Below, in pieces: positions 53,043-61,734 of a DNA stretch of 64,000 nucleotides; positions within the stretch are counted from its first letter, which is position 1; the number at the start of each line of letters is the position of its first letter. A program made the position numbers and the translations under genes. The notes beneath the pieces were generated by a model. It was not told where the DNA came from and searched no databases. It saw nothing but the letters and a program-made list of their open reading frames with translations. Source of the stretch: Candidatus Gemmiger faecigallinarum (lineage in GTDB: Bacteria > Bacillota > Clostridia > Oscillospirales > Ruminococcaceae). The stretch is taken from positions 1-64,000 of the forward strand of contig DWVD01000027.1 in the NCBI GenBank assembly GCA_019120395.1. The letters are read 5' to 3'.

Positions 53043-53051
53043 TGCTATAAA
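53043..53051 (+). promoter_or_regulatory. Extended -10 promoter before the RNA candidate
   Basis: TGCTATAAA, an extended -10. Only a poor TTTTCC is found 17 bases upstream. No protein gene follows on this strand before the opposing DtxR gene. Confidence 0.5.
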
Positions 53052-53057
53052 TGCAAT

Positions 53058-53226
53058 CAAAAAACAGCCGGGTCCCCCCCTACCCGCTGAGTATGATTCT
53101 TCCACTGGCCCTGCCGCCATGCGAGGGCAGCTGCCCGGCGCAGGCCAGACAACAAACAATGCCGAAAGGCTTTATATAGATCAACGCCCCCGCCGCGGTG
53201 ATACCAATCTCCGCGGCGGGGGCGTT
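53058..53226 (+). ncRNA. Candidate structured non-coding RNA with a C-rich loop
   Basis: About 170 bases between the metI terminator and the DtxR gene. Visible elements in order: hairpin AGCCGGGT / ACCCGCT with loop CCCCCCT (about 53068-53093), a long stem CTGGCC...GGCCAG with inner CTGCC/GGCAG (about 53104-53149), a GNRA hairpin GCC-GAAA-GGC (53161-53170), and a 16-base-pair terminator-like stem (53183-53226) with a weak T tract. It does not resemble 6S RNA, SRP RNA or any riboswitch I recognise. The C-rich loop could pair with Shine-Dalgarno sequences, as in staphylococcal small RNAs; that role is inferred. Confidence 0.5.
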
Positions 53227-53246
53227 CTGTTCGGCAGACGGCCGGC

Positions 53247-53624
53247 TTACTGACCGCCGTGTTTTTCCACATGCTCGCGCAGTCGGTCCATCGTCTCCTC
53301 GCTGACCACATGCTCGATGCGGCAGGCGTCCTGGGCGGCGACCTTTTCGTCCACGCCCAGCATGGTCAGCACCCTGGTCAGCAGGCGGTGGCGGCCGTAG
53401 ACATGCTCGGCCACCGCGCGGCCTTCCTCGGTCAGGGTCAAAGCGCCGTCATGGGGGTCCATTTGGATCATTCCGGCGGTGCGCAGCAGGCTGATGGCAC
53501 GGCTGACGCTGGGCTTGGTCACACCCAGCCGGTCTGCGACATCCACACTGCGGACGTAGGGTTTTTCCTGGCTCAGGACCAGGATGGTTTCCAGATAATC
53601 TTCGCGCGATTCCGTAGCACGCAT
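53247..53624 (-). CDS. DtxR/MntR-family metal-dependent repressor
   Basis: 125 residues, lacking the SH3 domain like MntR. The winged helix (DVADRLGVTKPSVSRAISLL) is followed by the dimerisation domain. By alignment from memory, MntR ligands D9, E12, H79, E104 and H105 are kept, but the position of MntR E99 is C101 (DACRIEH), as in iron-sensing DtxR. Metal preference, Mn or Fe, is therefore unclear. The start MRATESREDYLETI follows AGGAGGC. Its promoter is enclosed by an ATGCCTA/TAGGCAT repeat. Confidence 0.87.
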   Translation of the reverse strand: MRATESREDYLETILVLSQEKPYVRSVDVADRLGVTKPSVSRAISLLRTAGMIQMDPHDGALTLTEEGRAVAEHVYGRHRLLTRVLTMLGVDEKVAAQDACRIEHVVSEETMDRLREHVEKHGGQ

Positions 53625-53793
53625 GGCGGGTGAGCCTCCTTTCATGGGCAGAGCCGGTCTTGCAGCGCGGCGCTGCGCAAAACGCCGCTTTTCCGCCGCG
53701 CACGGCAGGGACAGGAAAAACGGCGTACCGTCAGAACAGCCGCAGCGCCCGCCGGGCGTCCCCGCCCCCAAAAGCGCTGCAGGCTGCGACACT

Positions 53794-53837
53794 ATGCCTA
53801 TTTTGTTTATTCTACCCCATTTTTAGGCATGTGTAAA
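53794..53837 (-). promoter_or_regulatory. Promoter and inverted-repeat operator of the DtxR gene
   Basis: TTTACA (53837-53832), 17-base spacer, TAGAAT (53814-53809). ATGCCTA and TAGGCAT (53830-53824 and 53800-53794) form an inverted repeat that brackets the -10. One arm lies next to the -35 and the other at the start point, which suggests autorepression. Confidence 0.65.
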
Positions 53838-53958
53838 GCATTTGTTCCCGCCGCCGCGGACAGAAAAGTCAATTTATGCAATTTGCAGGCCATTTTTCAT
53901 GGTTTGTATCGTAAAAGTTTTGAACATTTTTTCCAGTACCGGGTCAGGCCGCCGGCCG

Positions 53959-54909
53959 TCACAGACTTTTCCCGCATTGCTGCAGCGCCGCGCCGGGCAG
54001 CAGCGCTTCCACCGCCGCAAGTTCGGGCGGACGGGTGCCCGGCGTGGTGCACGCCGCCGCCGAGGCCGCCATCCCCAGTTTCAGGCAGCCCTCCAGCGGC
54101 AGCCTGCGGTCCATGCCGCAGGCCACGCCGGCCAGCATGGCGTCCCCCGCCCCGACGGTGGACGCCGGCACAATGGGAAGCGCCGGCGCGTACCAGGCGG
54201 TTTGCCCCTGCACAAAACAGGCGCCCCGGCTCCCCATCGAGATACAGACCAGCCCCACGCCCTGTTCCGTCAGTGCGCGCCCCATGGCAGCCAGCTCGTC
54301 CACCGCGTCGGTGGTTTCCACGCCGAAATACTGGCACAGCTCAAAGGCGTTGGGCTTGACCACATCGGGCGCAGCCTGCACCGCCCGGGCAAACAGCGGG
54401 CCGTCGGCATCCGCCAGCACCCTTGCGCCGGCGGCGCGCAGGCGCAAGGTCAGCGTGCGGTAGATCTCTTCCGGCACGCCGGGGCCAATGCTGCCCGCCA
54501 GCACAAACAACGTGCCGGGGCCGGCATGTCCCAGCAGCGTCCGGGTCAGCGTCTCCAGGTGAGCGGGGCTTGCGGCGGGGCCGGACTCGTTCAGCTCCGT
54601 CAGAGCGCCGTCCGGCTCCACCAGCTTCAGATTGGTGCGCGTCTCGCCGGGGATGGACACAAAATCGGGCGTGATATGCCCGCCCGGCCAGGCGCGCAGC
54701 GTTTCCACCACCTGCCGGCCGGCCTGGCCGGCGGCGAAGCCGCATGCGACGCTGTCCTGCCCCAGCGCGGCCAGCATTTTGGAAACATTGACTCCCTTTC
54801 CGCCCACATCCTGTTCCACCTGCCCCAGACGGTTCAGCCCGTGGGGGCACAGCGCGTCGATGCGTGCGGTTTTGTCGATGGCAGGGTTGAAGGTGACGGT
54901 AACGATCAT
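53959..54909 (-). CDS. fruK: 1-phosphofructokinase (PfkB family)
   Basis: 316 residues. MIVTVTFNPAIDKTARID and the first signature GGKGVNVSKMLAALG match FruK/LacC-type kinases; the catalytic GAGDAMLAG (Asp near 255) is intact. It phosphorylates fructose 1-phosphate to fructose 1,6-bisphosphate with ATP. Tagatose-6-phosphate kinase is the main alternative. No fructose PTS or fruR gene is adjacent, and the gene is monocistronic. The ~125 bases after the stop hold no strong terminator. Confidence 0.87.
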   Translation of the reverse strand: MIVTVTFNPAIDKTARIDALCPHGLNRLGQVEQDVGGKGVNVSKMLAALGQDSVACGFAAGQAGRQVVETLRAWPGGHITPDFVSIPGETRTNLKLVEPDGALTELNESGPAASPAHLETLTRTLLGHAGPGTLFVLAGSIGPGVPEEIYRTLTLRLRAAGARVLADADGPLFARAVQAAPDVVKPNAFELCQYFGVETTDAVDELAAMGRALTEQGVGLVCISMGSRGACFVQGQTAWYAPALPIVPASTVGAGDAMLAGVACGMDRRLPLEGCLKLGMAASAAACTTPGTRPPELAAVEALLPGAALQQCGKSL

Positions 54910-54960
54910 TTCGGTGCAGCGTCCTTTCTTTTCCGGCCGCGGCGTCCGGCCTTTTCCGGC

Positions 54961-54989
54961 ATCGTAGCACGTCGGGGCGGGGTTGTCAA
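54961..54989 (-). promoter_or_regulatory. Promoter of fruK
   Basis: Perfect TTGACA (54989-54984), 17-base spacer, TACGAT (54966-54961); ATG at 54909. Confidence 0.75.
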
Positions 54990-55010
54990 CGGGCGGGGCG
55001 GCAGGGCGCC

Positions 55011-55055
55011 GCAAAACAGCCCCGCACCAGGGTTTTGGGTGCGGGGCTGTTTTGC
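55011..55055. terminator. Terminator after the anti-sigma gene
   Basis: GCAAAACAGCCCCGCACC / GGTGCGGGGCTGTTTTGC, an 18-base-pair stem around GTTTTG-type loop sequence. It serves the sigma/anti-sigma operon on the minus strand. Confidence 0.75.
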
Positions 55056-55080
55056 GGGGATGCGGGCGGGCGTTTGGGGG

Positions 55081-55842
55081 TCAGCGTCCGGCGGCAGTCT
55101 CCCCGGTGGCAGTTTCCGGGGTGGCGGGCCGGGCGTCCTCCGTGGTATCGGCGGATGCGTCGTCGCGCCGCCACAGCAGGTGCAGCTCTCCCGGCAGCTC
55201 ATCCATCGCCCAGACGCCGTTCTCCTTCTGCACGATGCCGGCGTCTACCAACTCCCGCTCCTGATTTTTGAAATAGTAGATCTCGGTCACATCCGGGTCC
55301 ACATCCTCGATGCGCCACTCGGTGCGGCCGTTGTGGAACAGTTCATTCCACCGGCTGACCTGCAGGCTGACGGCCAGCGCCTTTTTGCTGCCGTCGCCGT
55401 CCGGGATCTCAAAGGTGAACCAGTTGGCGCCGTCGCTGTAACAGCCGTCCTGCAGCGTAATGTCCACATAGACCGGCTGCTTCACCTCGACCGACTGGAT
55501 CTCCTCCAGTTCCAGGCTGCGGGTTTCGGACTGCAGCGTATAGCGCACGCGGGAGAACACAAACAATGCCGCAAAGATCACCACAGCCACCGCCGCTGCC
55601 GGCACCCACCGCTTTTTCCGCAGCGTGCCTTTGACCCTGCGCAGCGCGGCGGCGTCCGCCTGCCGCTGCTCGGCAGCCAAAGCCTGTTCGGCGCCGGCGT
55701 CGTCGTCCAGGGCGGTCAGGGCGGCGCGGCAGTCGGCGCAGGTCTCCAGATGGCCGCGCACATCGGCGGCTGTCTGCTCGCTCAGCACGCTGTCGTGGTA
55801 CAGCGGCAGCAGATCGCGCACCAGGTAGCAAGGCAGTTTCAT
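55081..55842 (-). CDS. Zinc-finger anti-sigma factor
   Basis: 253 residues. The N-terminal anti-sigma zinc finger (CYLVRDLLPLYHDSVLS...VRGHLETCADCRAAL, with the HxxxCxxC core) binds the partner sigma factor. A single membrane helix (~79-98) leads to a ~150-residue extracytoplasmic domain of unknown fold that presumably senses envelope stress. It overlaps the sigma gene by four bases, so the pair is translationally coupled. Confidence 0.85.
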   Translation of the reverse strand: MKLPCYLVRDLLPLYHDSVLSEQTAADVRGHLETCADCRAALTALDDDAGAEQALAAEQRQADAAALRRVKGTLRKKRWVPAAAVAVVIFAALFVFSRVRYTLQSETRSLELEEIQSVEVKQPVYVDITLQDGCYSDGANWFTFEIPDGDGSKKALAVSLQVSRWNELFHNGRTEWRIEDVDPDVTEIYYFKNQERELVDAGIVQKENGVWAMDELPGELHLLWRRDDASADTTEDARPATPETATGETAAGR

Positions 55843-56323
55843 TTCAATTCCTCCCTCAGTTTGTTTTTTGCCCGGTAATAGGTCACCCGGGCCCAGCTCT
55901 CGGTCTTTTCAAACAGGCGGGCGATGTCGGCATAGCTCAGCTCGCCGTAGACCCGCAGCCAGAACACCTCCCGGTAGGGGTCGGGCAGCCGGTGCAGCGC
56001 GCGGTGCACCCGCATCGCTTCGTCGCGGGTCTCGGTCTGCCTCGCCGGGCCGGCGGCCGGGTCGGGCGTGTCGGGAGCCGTGTTGGACAAAACGGTGCGG
56101 GCGGACCGGCGCGCGGCGTCCGTCAGCGCATTTTTGCGATGCGGCACAGCCAGACGTTCACCGGGCATCTGCCGTCGAATTTGTCGATCGCTTTCAGCGC
56201 CTTGAAAAAGGTTTCCTGGGTCAGTTCCGCGGCCAGATGCTCGTCCCGGCAAAGCGAAACGAGATAGGCGTATACCGCGTGGTAATACCGGGTATAAAGC
56301 GCCTCAAACTCCGCATCCTGCAT
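55839..56323 (-). pseudogene. ECF sigma factor interrupted by a one-base frameshift
   Basis: The N-terminal part (56323 to ~56131; MQDAEFEALYTRYYHAVYAYL, region 2) and the C-terminal part (~56135 to 55839; NALTDAARR..., LPDPYREVFWLRVYGELSYADIARLF, region 4) are in different frames. They join at GCAAAAATGCG (A run 56131-56135). One extra A, or a -1 slip on AAA, gives the family-like RIAKNALTDAARR. Without it, translation ends two codons later. The anti-sigma partner and a matching ECF-type promoter are intact, so the gene may be functional through slippage, or the missing A may be a sequencing error. Confidence 0.75.
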
Positions 56324-56368
56324 GGCCGCACCTCCTCGTTTTTTATTTTGAAAGCCGCTTTCCCCCAA

Positions 56369-56396
56369 TAGACGCACAAGCCCGCGTTTTGTTACA
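56369..56396 (-). promoter_or_regulatory. ECF-type promoter, probable autoregulation
   Basis: TGTAAC (56396-56391), 16-base spacer, CGTCTA (56374-56369). The AAC/CGT core and 16-base spacing match ECF promoters such as sigma W (TGAAAC-N16-CGTATA). It lies 46 bases before the sigma ATG, as expected for self-activation. Confidence 0.65.
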
Positions 56397-56457
56397 GCTT
56401 TTTTGCGCACGGCAGCGGGCCTGCCCGGATCGTCCGTCCGGAACAGGCGCGCAGTTC

Positions 56458-57498
56458 TCAGCGTTTCTTCCATTTTCCGGCCGCCCAATGCAGGGCTGCG
56501 CCGGCGGTCAGCGCCAGCCCAAACCAGCCGATCATTGGATACAGCATCCCCACCAGCCGGTCAAAGGGCAGCGCCGCGCAGGCAACCCCCGCAGCCGCCG
56601 TCACCGCCGCGGCGGGGCGGCGCGGCAGCCGGGGCGGCAGCGCGCGGCACACGCTGAACAAAAGCGGCGCGGCCGTTGTGTACACGCCGGCCAGCAGCAC
56701 CGGCACGGCCAGCGCTGCCGCCCGGGGCCACAGCTCCCGCACCAGCGCCATGGCAGGGGCCTGGCTGGACAACGCCTCCGGCGCCAGACAAAACGCCAGA
56801 TGCAGCAGCGCCAGCGCCGCGCCAAACGCCCCGCAGCCCGCCCACGCGGCCCGGCGTGCCGCGCTGCGCCCGGTCAGCCGGCCGCCCAGCGCGGTCAGGA
56901 AGGGCGCCATCAGGTACAGATTGTAACCCGCATAGACCAGCGCCGCCATCCACCAGCTGCCCGCCGGCGGCTGCGGCAGACCGGGCCATGGCCGTCCGGT
57001 GGGGCCGCGCAGCAGCGCCCCGGCCCCAGCCGCCAGCACAAAGGCGACGATCAGCGGCCCGGCCCGGCCCAAAATGTCGGTCATGCGTTCCTGCCCCGCC
57101 AGCACCGTGGCCAGCGTGGCGGCCAGCATCCCGGCGCGTCCCGCCCATGCGGGCAGGCCTGTTCCCGTCTGCACCAGCGCGCCGGCCCCGGCCAGCATGA
57201 CCGCATACACCCCAAACAGCAGCAGCGGGCACAGCGCCCCCAGCGCCCGTCCGGCCAGCGGGCCGCAGCACCGGACAAACACATCCCCCTGACCGTCGTC
57301 CGCCATCAGCAGGGCGCATCCCGTTCCCAGCACCGCGCAGGCCAGCGCCGCCCCCAGCAGCCCCGGCAGCGGGCCGTAAACCGTAAAAAACTGCAGTACC
57401 TCTTGCCCGCTGGCAAAGCCTGCGCCGATCAGGCAGGCGATGATCGCCCCCGCGGCCGACGCGACGCCGCGGCGTTTTGCCCGCTCCTGCATCCGCAT
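56458..57498 (-). CDS. YkvI-like membrane protein
   Basis: 346 residues with about ten helices. The N-terminal GAIIACLIGAGFASGQEVLQFFTVYG is the hallmark of the YkvI family, distantly related to LeuT-fold transporters. No substrate is known. The composition is extremely Ala/Gly/Leu rich. ATG at 57498 and ATG two codons later share the GCGAGGGGGG site; the second has better spacing. It lies between a TCS and the ECF sigma gene without clear operon links. Confidence 0.75.
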   Translation of the reverse strand: MRMQERAKRRGVASAAGAIIACLIGAGFASGQEVLQFFTVYGPLPGLLGAALACAVLGTGCALLMADDGQGDVFVRCCGPLAGRALGALCPLLLFGVYAVMLAGAGALVQTGTGLPAWAGRAGMLAATLATVLAGQERMTDILGRAGPLIVAFVLAAGAGALLRGPTGRPWPGLPQPPAGSWWMAALVYAGYNLYLMAPFLTALGGRLTGRSAARRAAWAGCGAFGAALALLHLAFCLAPEALSSQAPAMALVRELWPRAAALAVPVLLAGVYTTAAPLLFSVCRALPPRLPRRPAAAVTAAAGVACAALPFDRLVGMLYPMIGWFGLALTAGAALHWAAGKWKKR

Positions 57499-57597
57499 CC
57501 CCCCTCGCCACAGGGTATGCGCCGGTGCAGGCCGGCAGAATCCCCCGGCGCGGCGCAGCCCCGCCCCTGCCGGATCGGCGGGGACGGGGCTGCCTGA

Positions 57598-57618
57598 AAG
57601 GACCGGCCGCGGTCCTTT
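57598..57618 (-). terminator. Hairpin after the PhoR-like kinase gene
   Basis: AAAGGACC-GCGGCC-GGTCCTTT (minus strand). A second, larger GCAGCCCCG / CGGGGCTGC hairpin lies at 57555-57592. Together they probably end the TCS transcript. Confidence 0.55.
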
Positions 57619-57629
57619 TCCTGTTCTCT

Positions 57630-58986
<1,357 letters not shown>

Positions 58987-59000
<14 letters not shown>

Positions 59001-59682
59001 CCCCGGCCTCCGCATCCAGTTTATAGCCCACCTTGCGCACGGTGCGGATCACGTCGCCGGCGTCGCCCAGCTTCTGGCGCAGGGTGCGCACGTGCATGTC
59101 GATGGTGCGGGATTCCAGCAGATCGTCCGTATCCCAGACCGCCTTCATGATGCGCTCGCGGGCCAGCACCTCGCCGGGATGCTCCAGAAAATAATGCAGC
59201 AGCGAGTATTCTTTAAAGGTCAGTTCCACCGGGCTGCCGTCCGCCGTGACGGTGCGGGACAGGTCGTTCATGACAATGCCGCCAAAGCGCAGCACCCCTG
59301 CGGCCGCCGGGGCGTCGGCCGCCGCGCGGCGCAGCACCGCTTTGACCCGGCTGATAAACTCCAGCACGCCGAAAGGCTTTGTGATGTAATCGTCCGCGCC
59401 GTGGTCCAGCCCGCGCACCACGTCGATCTCGCTGGATTTGGCGGTGACCATGATGACCGGCACGCTGCGGGTGGCGGCGTCCTGGCGCATGCGGGACAGG
59501 ATGGAATACCCGTCCTCGTCGGGCAGCATCACGTCCAGAATCACCAGCTCCGGCAGGCGGCTGTGCACCGCAGCCCAAAATGTTTTGCCGTCGGCAAAGC
59601 CCTGGACTTCGTAATCGTTGGTTTGCAAGGCGTACTGCTCCAGTTCCCGGATGCTGGCGTCGTCCTCGACAATGTAGATCAT
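58987..59682 (-). CDS. phoP: OmpR-family response regulator, PhoP-like
   Basis: 231 residues. The receiver domain has EDD, phosphoacceptor VILDVMLPDEDG, VTAKSS and TKPFGV; the winged helix has LLHYFLEHPGEVLARERIMKAVWD and ends in RTVRKVGYKL. The closest known relatives by motif are PhoP/PhoB-type regulators. It is cotranscribed with the kinase. Three TTTAC repeats with an 11-base period upstream of its promoter match a PhoP box, which suggests autoactivation. Phosphate as the signal is unproven. Confidence 0.87.
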
Positions 59683-59783
59683 GCAGATTCCTCTTTTCTG
59701 TTTTGTCGGCAGGCGGCCGCAAACCGGCCGCGGGCATCTCCCTGTGCGCCCAAAACGGGCACACTGCCGCATGATATGTATTT

Positions 59784-59811
59784 ATTATACCGGATGCGCG
59801 CAATTTGTCGA
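59784..59811 (-). promoter_or_regulatory. Promoter of the PhoPR-like operon
   Basis: TCGACA (59811-59806), 16-base spacer, perfect TATAAT (59789-59784); ATG at 59682. Confidence 0.7.
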
Positions 59812-59822
59812 TACCGCGCTCC

Positions 59823-59850
59823 GGTAAAGTCTTTGTAAATTCCCGGTAAA
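59823..59850. promoter_or_regulatory. Pho-box-like direct repeats
   Basis: Read on the minus strand: TTTACC-N5-TTTACA-N5-TTTACC, beginning at 59850, 59839 and 59828, an exact 11-base period. This is the arrangement of PhoP boxes (TTnACA repeats spaced by five). It lies upstream of the -35 of the TCS operon and also upstream of the divergent CapA-like gene. Confidence 0.6.
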
Positions 59851-59953
59851 GCGCCGGTCCGGTTGCCATGCGGCCGGCATTGTGGTAAGGTTAGATGGGC
59901 GGGCGACCGCATTTTTTTGCCGGCCCGCATCCTGCTGAAACGGGGGACTCCCT

Positions 59954-61099
59954 ATGCGATCTTTTCTTGCGGCGGCCGCGGCCGCCCTTGCTCTGCTGAC
60001 AGGCTGCGCGGCTTCGCCGGCGCTGGCCATCCGGGCGGCCGTGCCCACGCCCGCGCCTTCGGCCAGCCCCGCCCCCACCGCCGCACCCACGCCCACGCCT
60101 CTGCCCGAAAACTGGCACCTGCTGGACACCGCCGACGACGGCAGCGTGACGCTGGCATTCACCGGGGACGTCTGCTTTGCCGACAACTGGACCATCATGC
60201 AGCAGTATGCCGGGCGCGGCGGCGATTTTGCCGCCAATTTTTCCGCCGACCTGCTGGCGCAGATGCACAGCGCCGACCTGCTGGTCAGCAACAACGAGTT
60301 CTGCTTTTCCGACCGGGGCGAGCCGATGCCCGGCAAGGCCTACACCTTCCGCGCCGCGCCGGAACATGCGGCGCTGTGGGACGTGATGGGCGTCGACCTG
60401 GTCTCGCTGGCCAACAACCACTGCGGCGATTTCGGCCCGGACGCCTTCCTGGACACGCTGGACACGCTGCACGGCGCGGGGGTGCCCTATATCGGCGCGG
60501 GGCGCGACCTGGACGAGGCCATGCAGGCCCAGTATTACGTGGCAAACGGCATGACCTTTGCCTTTGTGGGCGCCACCCGGGCAGAAAAGTACATCATGAC
60601 GCCAAAGGCAGCCGAAGACGCCCCCGGCGTGCTGTACACCTACGATCCGGCGGACACCCTGGAGGCCATCCGCACCGCCGAGAAAAACGCCGACTTTGTG
60701 GTGGTCTACGCCCATTGGGGGACCGAGCAGTCCACCGTGCTGGAACAGGCGCAGACCGACCTTGCCAGCCTGTACGCCGCGGCGGGGGCGGACCTGATCG
60801 TGGGCGCGCATCCCCATGTGCTGCAGGGGGCCGGCTGGCGGGGCGATGTGCCGGTGTTTTACAGCCTGGGCAATTTCTGGTTCAATATGGAGGACTGCGA
60901 CACCGCGCTGCTTCTGGTGACGGTGGACGCCGACGGCGTCCCCTCCTGCCGGCTGCTGCCCTGCCGCCAGGCGGACGGCCGGACAACGCTGCTGCAGGGC
61001 GACGAGGCGTCCGCCGTGCTGGACAGCCTGAACGCCGTGATGGAAAGCGGCAGCTTTGCCCCCGACGGCACGCTGCTGAAGCCGGAGGCCGCCGGGTGA
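59954..61099 (+). CDS. CapA-family (poly-gamma-glutamate synthesis-like) lipoprotein
   Basis: 381 residues. Lipobox LLTGC (C18) and a Pro/Thr/Ala spacer (~25-52) precede a metallophosphatase-like CapA domain. Ligand motifs: FTGDVCF, NNEFCFSD, SLANNHCGDFG, YAHWGTEQ, GAHPHVLQG and YSLGNFWFN. CapA proteins are needed for capsule or poly-glutamate systems in some species; many lipoproteins of this family have no known substrate. No capB/capC genes are nearby. It is divergent from the PhoPR-like operon and may share the Pho-box-like array. Confidence 0.87.
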   Translation: MRSFLAAAAAALALLTGCAASPALAIRAAVPTPAPSASPAPTAAPTPTPLPENWHLLDTADDGSVTLAFTGDVCFADNWTIMQQYAGRGGDFAANFSADLLAQMHSADLLVSNNEFCFSDRGEPMPGKAYTFRAAPEHAALWDVMGVDLVSLANNHCGDFGPDAFLDTLDTLHGAGVPYIGAGRDLDEAMQAQYYVANGMTFAFVGATRAEKYIMTPKAAEDAPGVLYTYDPADTLEAIRTAEKNADFVVVYAHWGTEQSTVLEQAQTDLASLYAAAGADLIVGAHPHVLQGAGWRGDVPVFYSLGNFWFNMEDCDTALLLVTVDADGVPSCRLLPCRQADGRTTLLQGDEASAVLDSLNAVMESGSFAPDGTLLKPEAAG

Positions 61100-61158
61100 C
61101 TTCCCCGGCTCCGCCGTTTCGGCGCAAAACGCATCCGGTCCGCCCTTTTGGGCGCGGC

Positions 61159-61200
61159 AAAGACCGGGGACGGTCAAGGGTCCGCCCCCGGTCTTTTTTC
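61159..61200 (+). terminator. Terminator of the CapA-like gene
   Basis: AAAGACCGGG / CCCGGTCTTT stem with TTTTTTC tail on the plus strand; the opposing small gene ends just beyond. Confidence 0.85.
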
Positions 61201-61220
61201 TTATGGCGCGGCGCGCAGGC

Positions 61221-61553
61221 TCAGCCGTAGGGCGCGTCCCGCCGCCAGCGCGCCAGGCGTTCGACAGTCTCGTCGTCCTCCACCCAGCCCTCCACCGTGC
61301 TGGCCTCGGCGTTCGGGGCATAGCTCTGCTGCACGCCGGGCGCGCTGCCGTTCAAAAAGGCCCGCGCCGCCTTCTGGCGGGACGGCATGGTGCGGGACAA
61401 AAACGCCTGGTCGCCGGCGTCCTCCTGCCGGGCGTCCGGCGCGGGGCCTGCGCCTTGGGGCGGCACCGGCGTGGTGGGTCCGCGGGTCTCGCCGCGGGCG
61501 GAGTTCAGCGGCACATCCGGGGCGGGTGTGATCTGATGCTTTTGGTCGGACAT
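61221..61553 (-). CDS. Hypothetical small protein
   Basis: 110 residues (MSDQKHQITPAPDVPLNSAR...). The N-terminal half is Pro/Gly/Ala-rich and probably disordered. The C-terminal half (SRQKAARAFLNGSAPGVQQSY, VEGWVEDDETVERLARWRR) could form helices. No signal peptide or membrane helix. The GGAGGCG site five bases before the ATG, normal codon use and a TATACT box (about 61594-61599) support it being real. I do not recognise the family. Confidence 0.6.
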   Translation of the reverse strand: MSDQKHQITPAPDVPLNSARGETRGPTTPVPPQGAGPAPDARQEDAGDQAFLSRTMPSRQKAARAFLNGSAPGVQQSYAPNAEASTVEGWVEDDETVERLARWRRDAPYG

Positions 61554-61665
61554 GGCAGACGCCTCCTTTGCTGGATCACAGGTTCCTATCTGCCAGTATA
61601 CGGAGCCGCGGGCCGTTTTATGCGCCGCAGCCGGGCCGCCCCGCCTACCAAAAACCGCCAAACTA

Positions 61666-61674
61666 TGCTATACT
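61666..61674 (+). promoter_or_regulatory. Extended -10 promoter of the nucleoid-associated gene
   Basis: TGCTATACT, an extended -10 without a clear -35; the ATG is at 61735. Confidence 0.55.
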
Positions 61675-61734
61675 ATTTTTATATACCCGCCATGCAGCGC
61701 GGGCTGTTTCATCACAGGGGTAAGGAGAATCCAC

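Noticed and set aside
53058..53226. 6S RNA or SRP RNA identity for the RNA candidate
   Set aside because: The 5' and 3' ends do not pair into a single long rod, and the SRP Alu/S-domain core motifs are absent.
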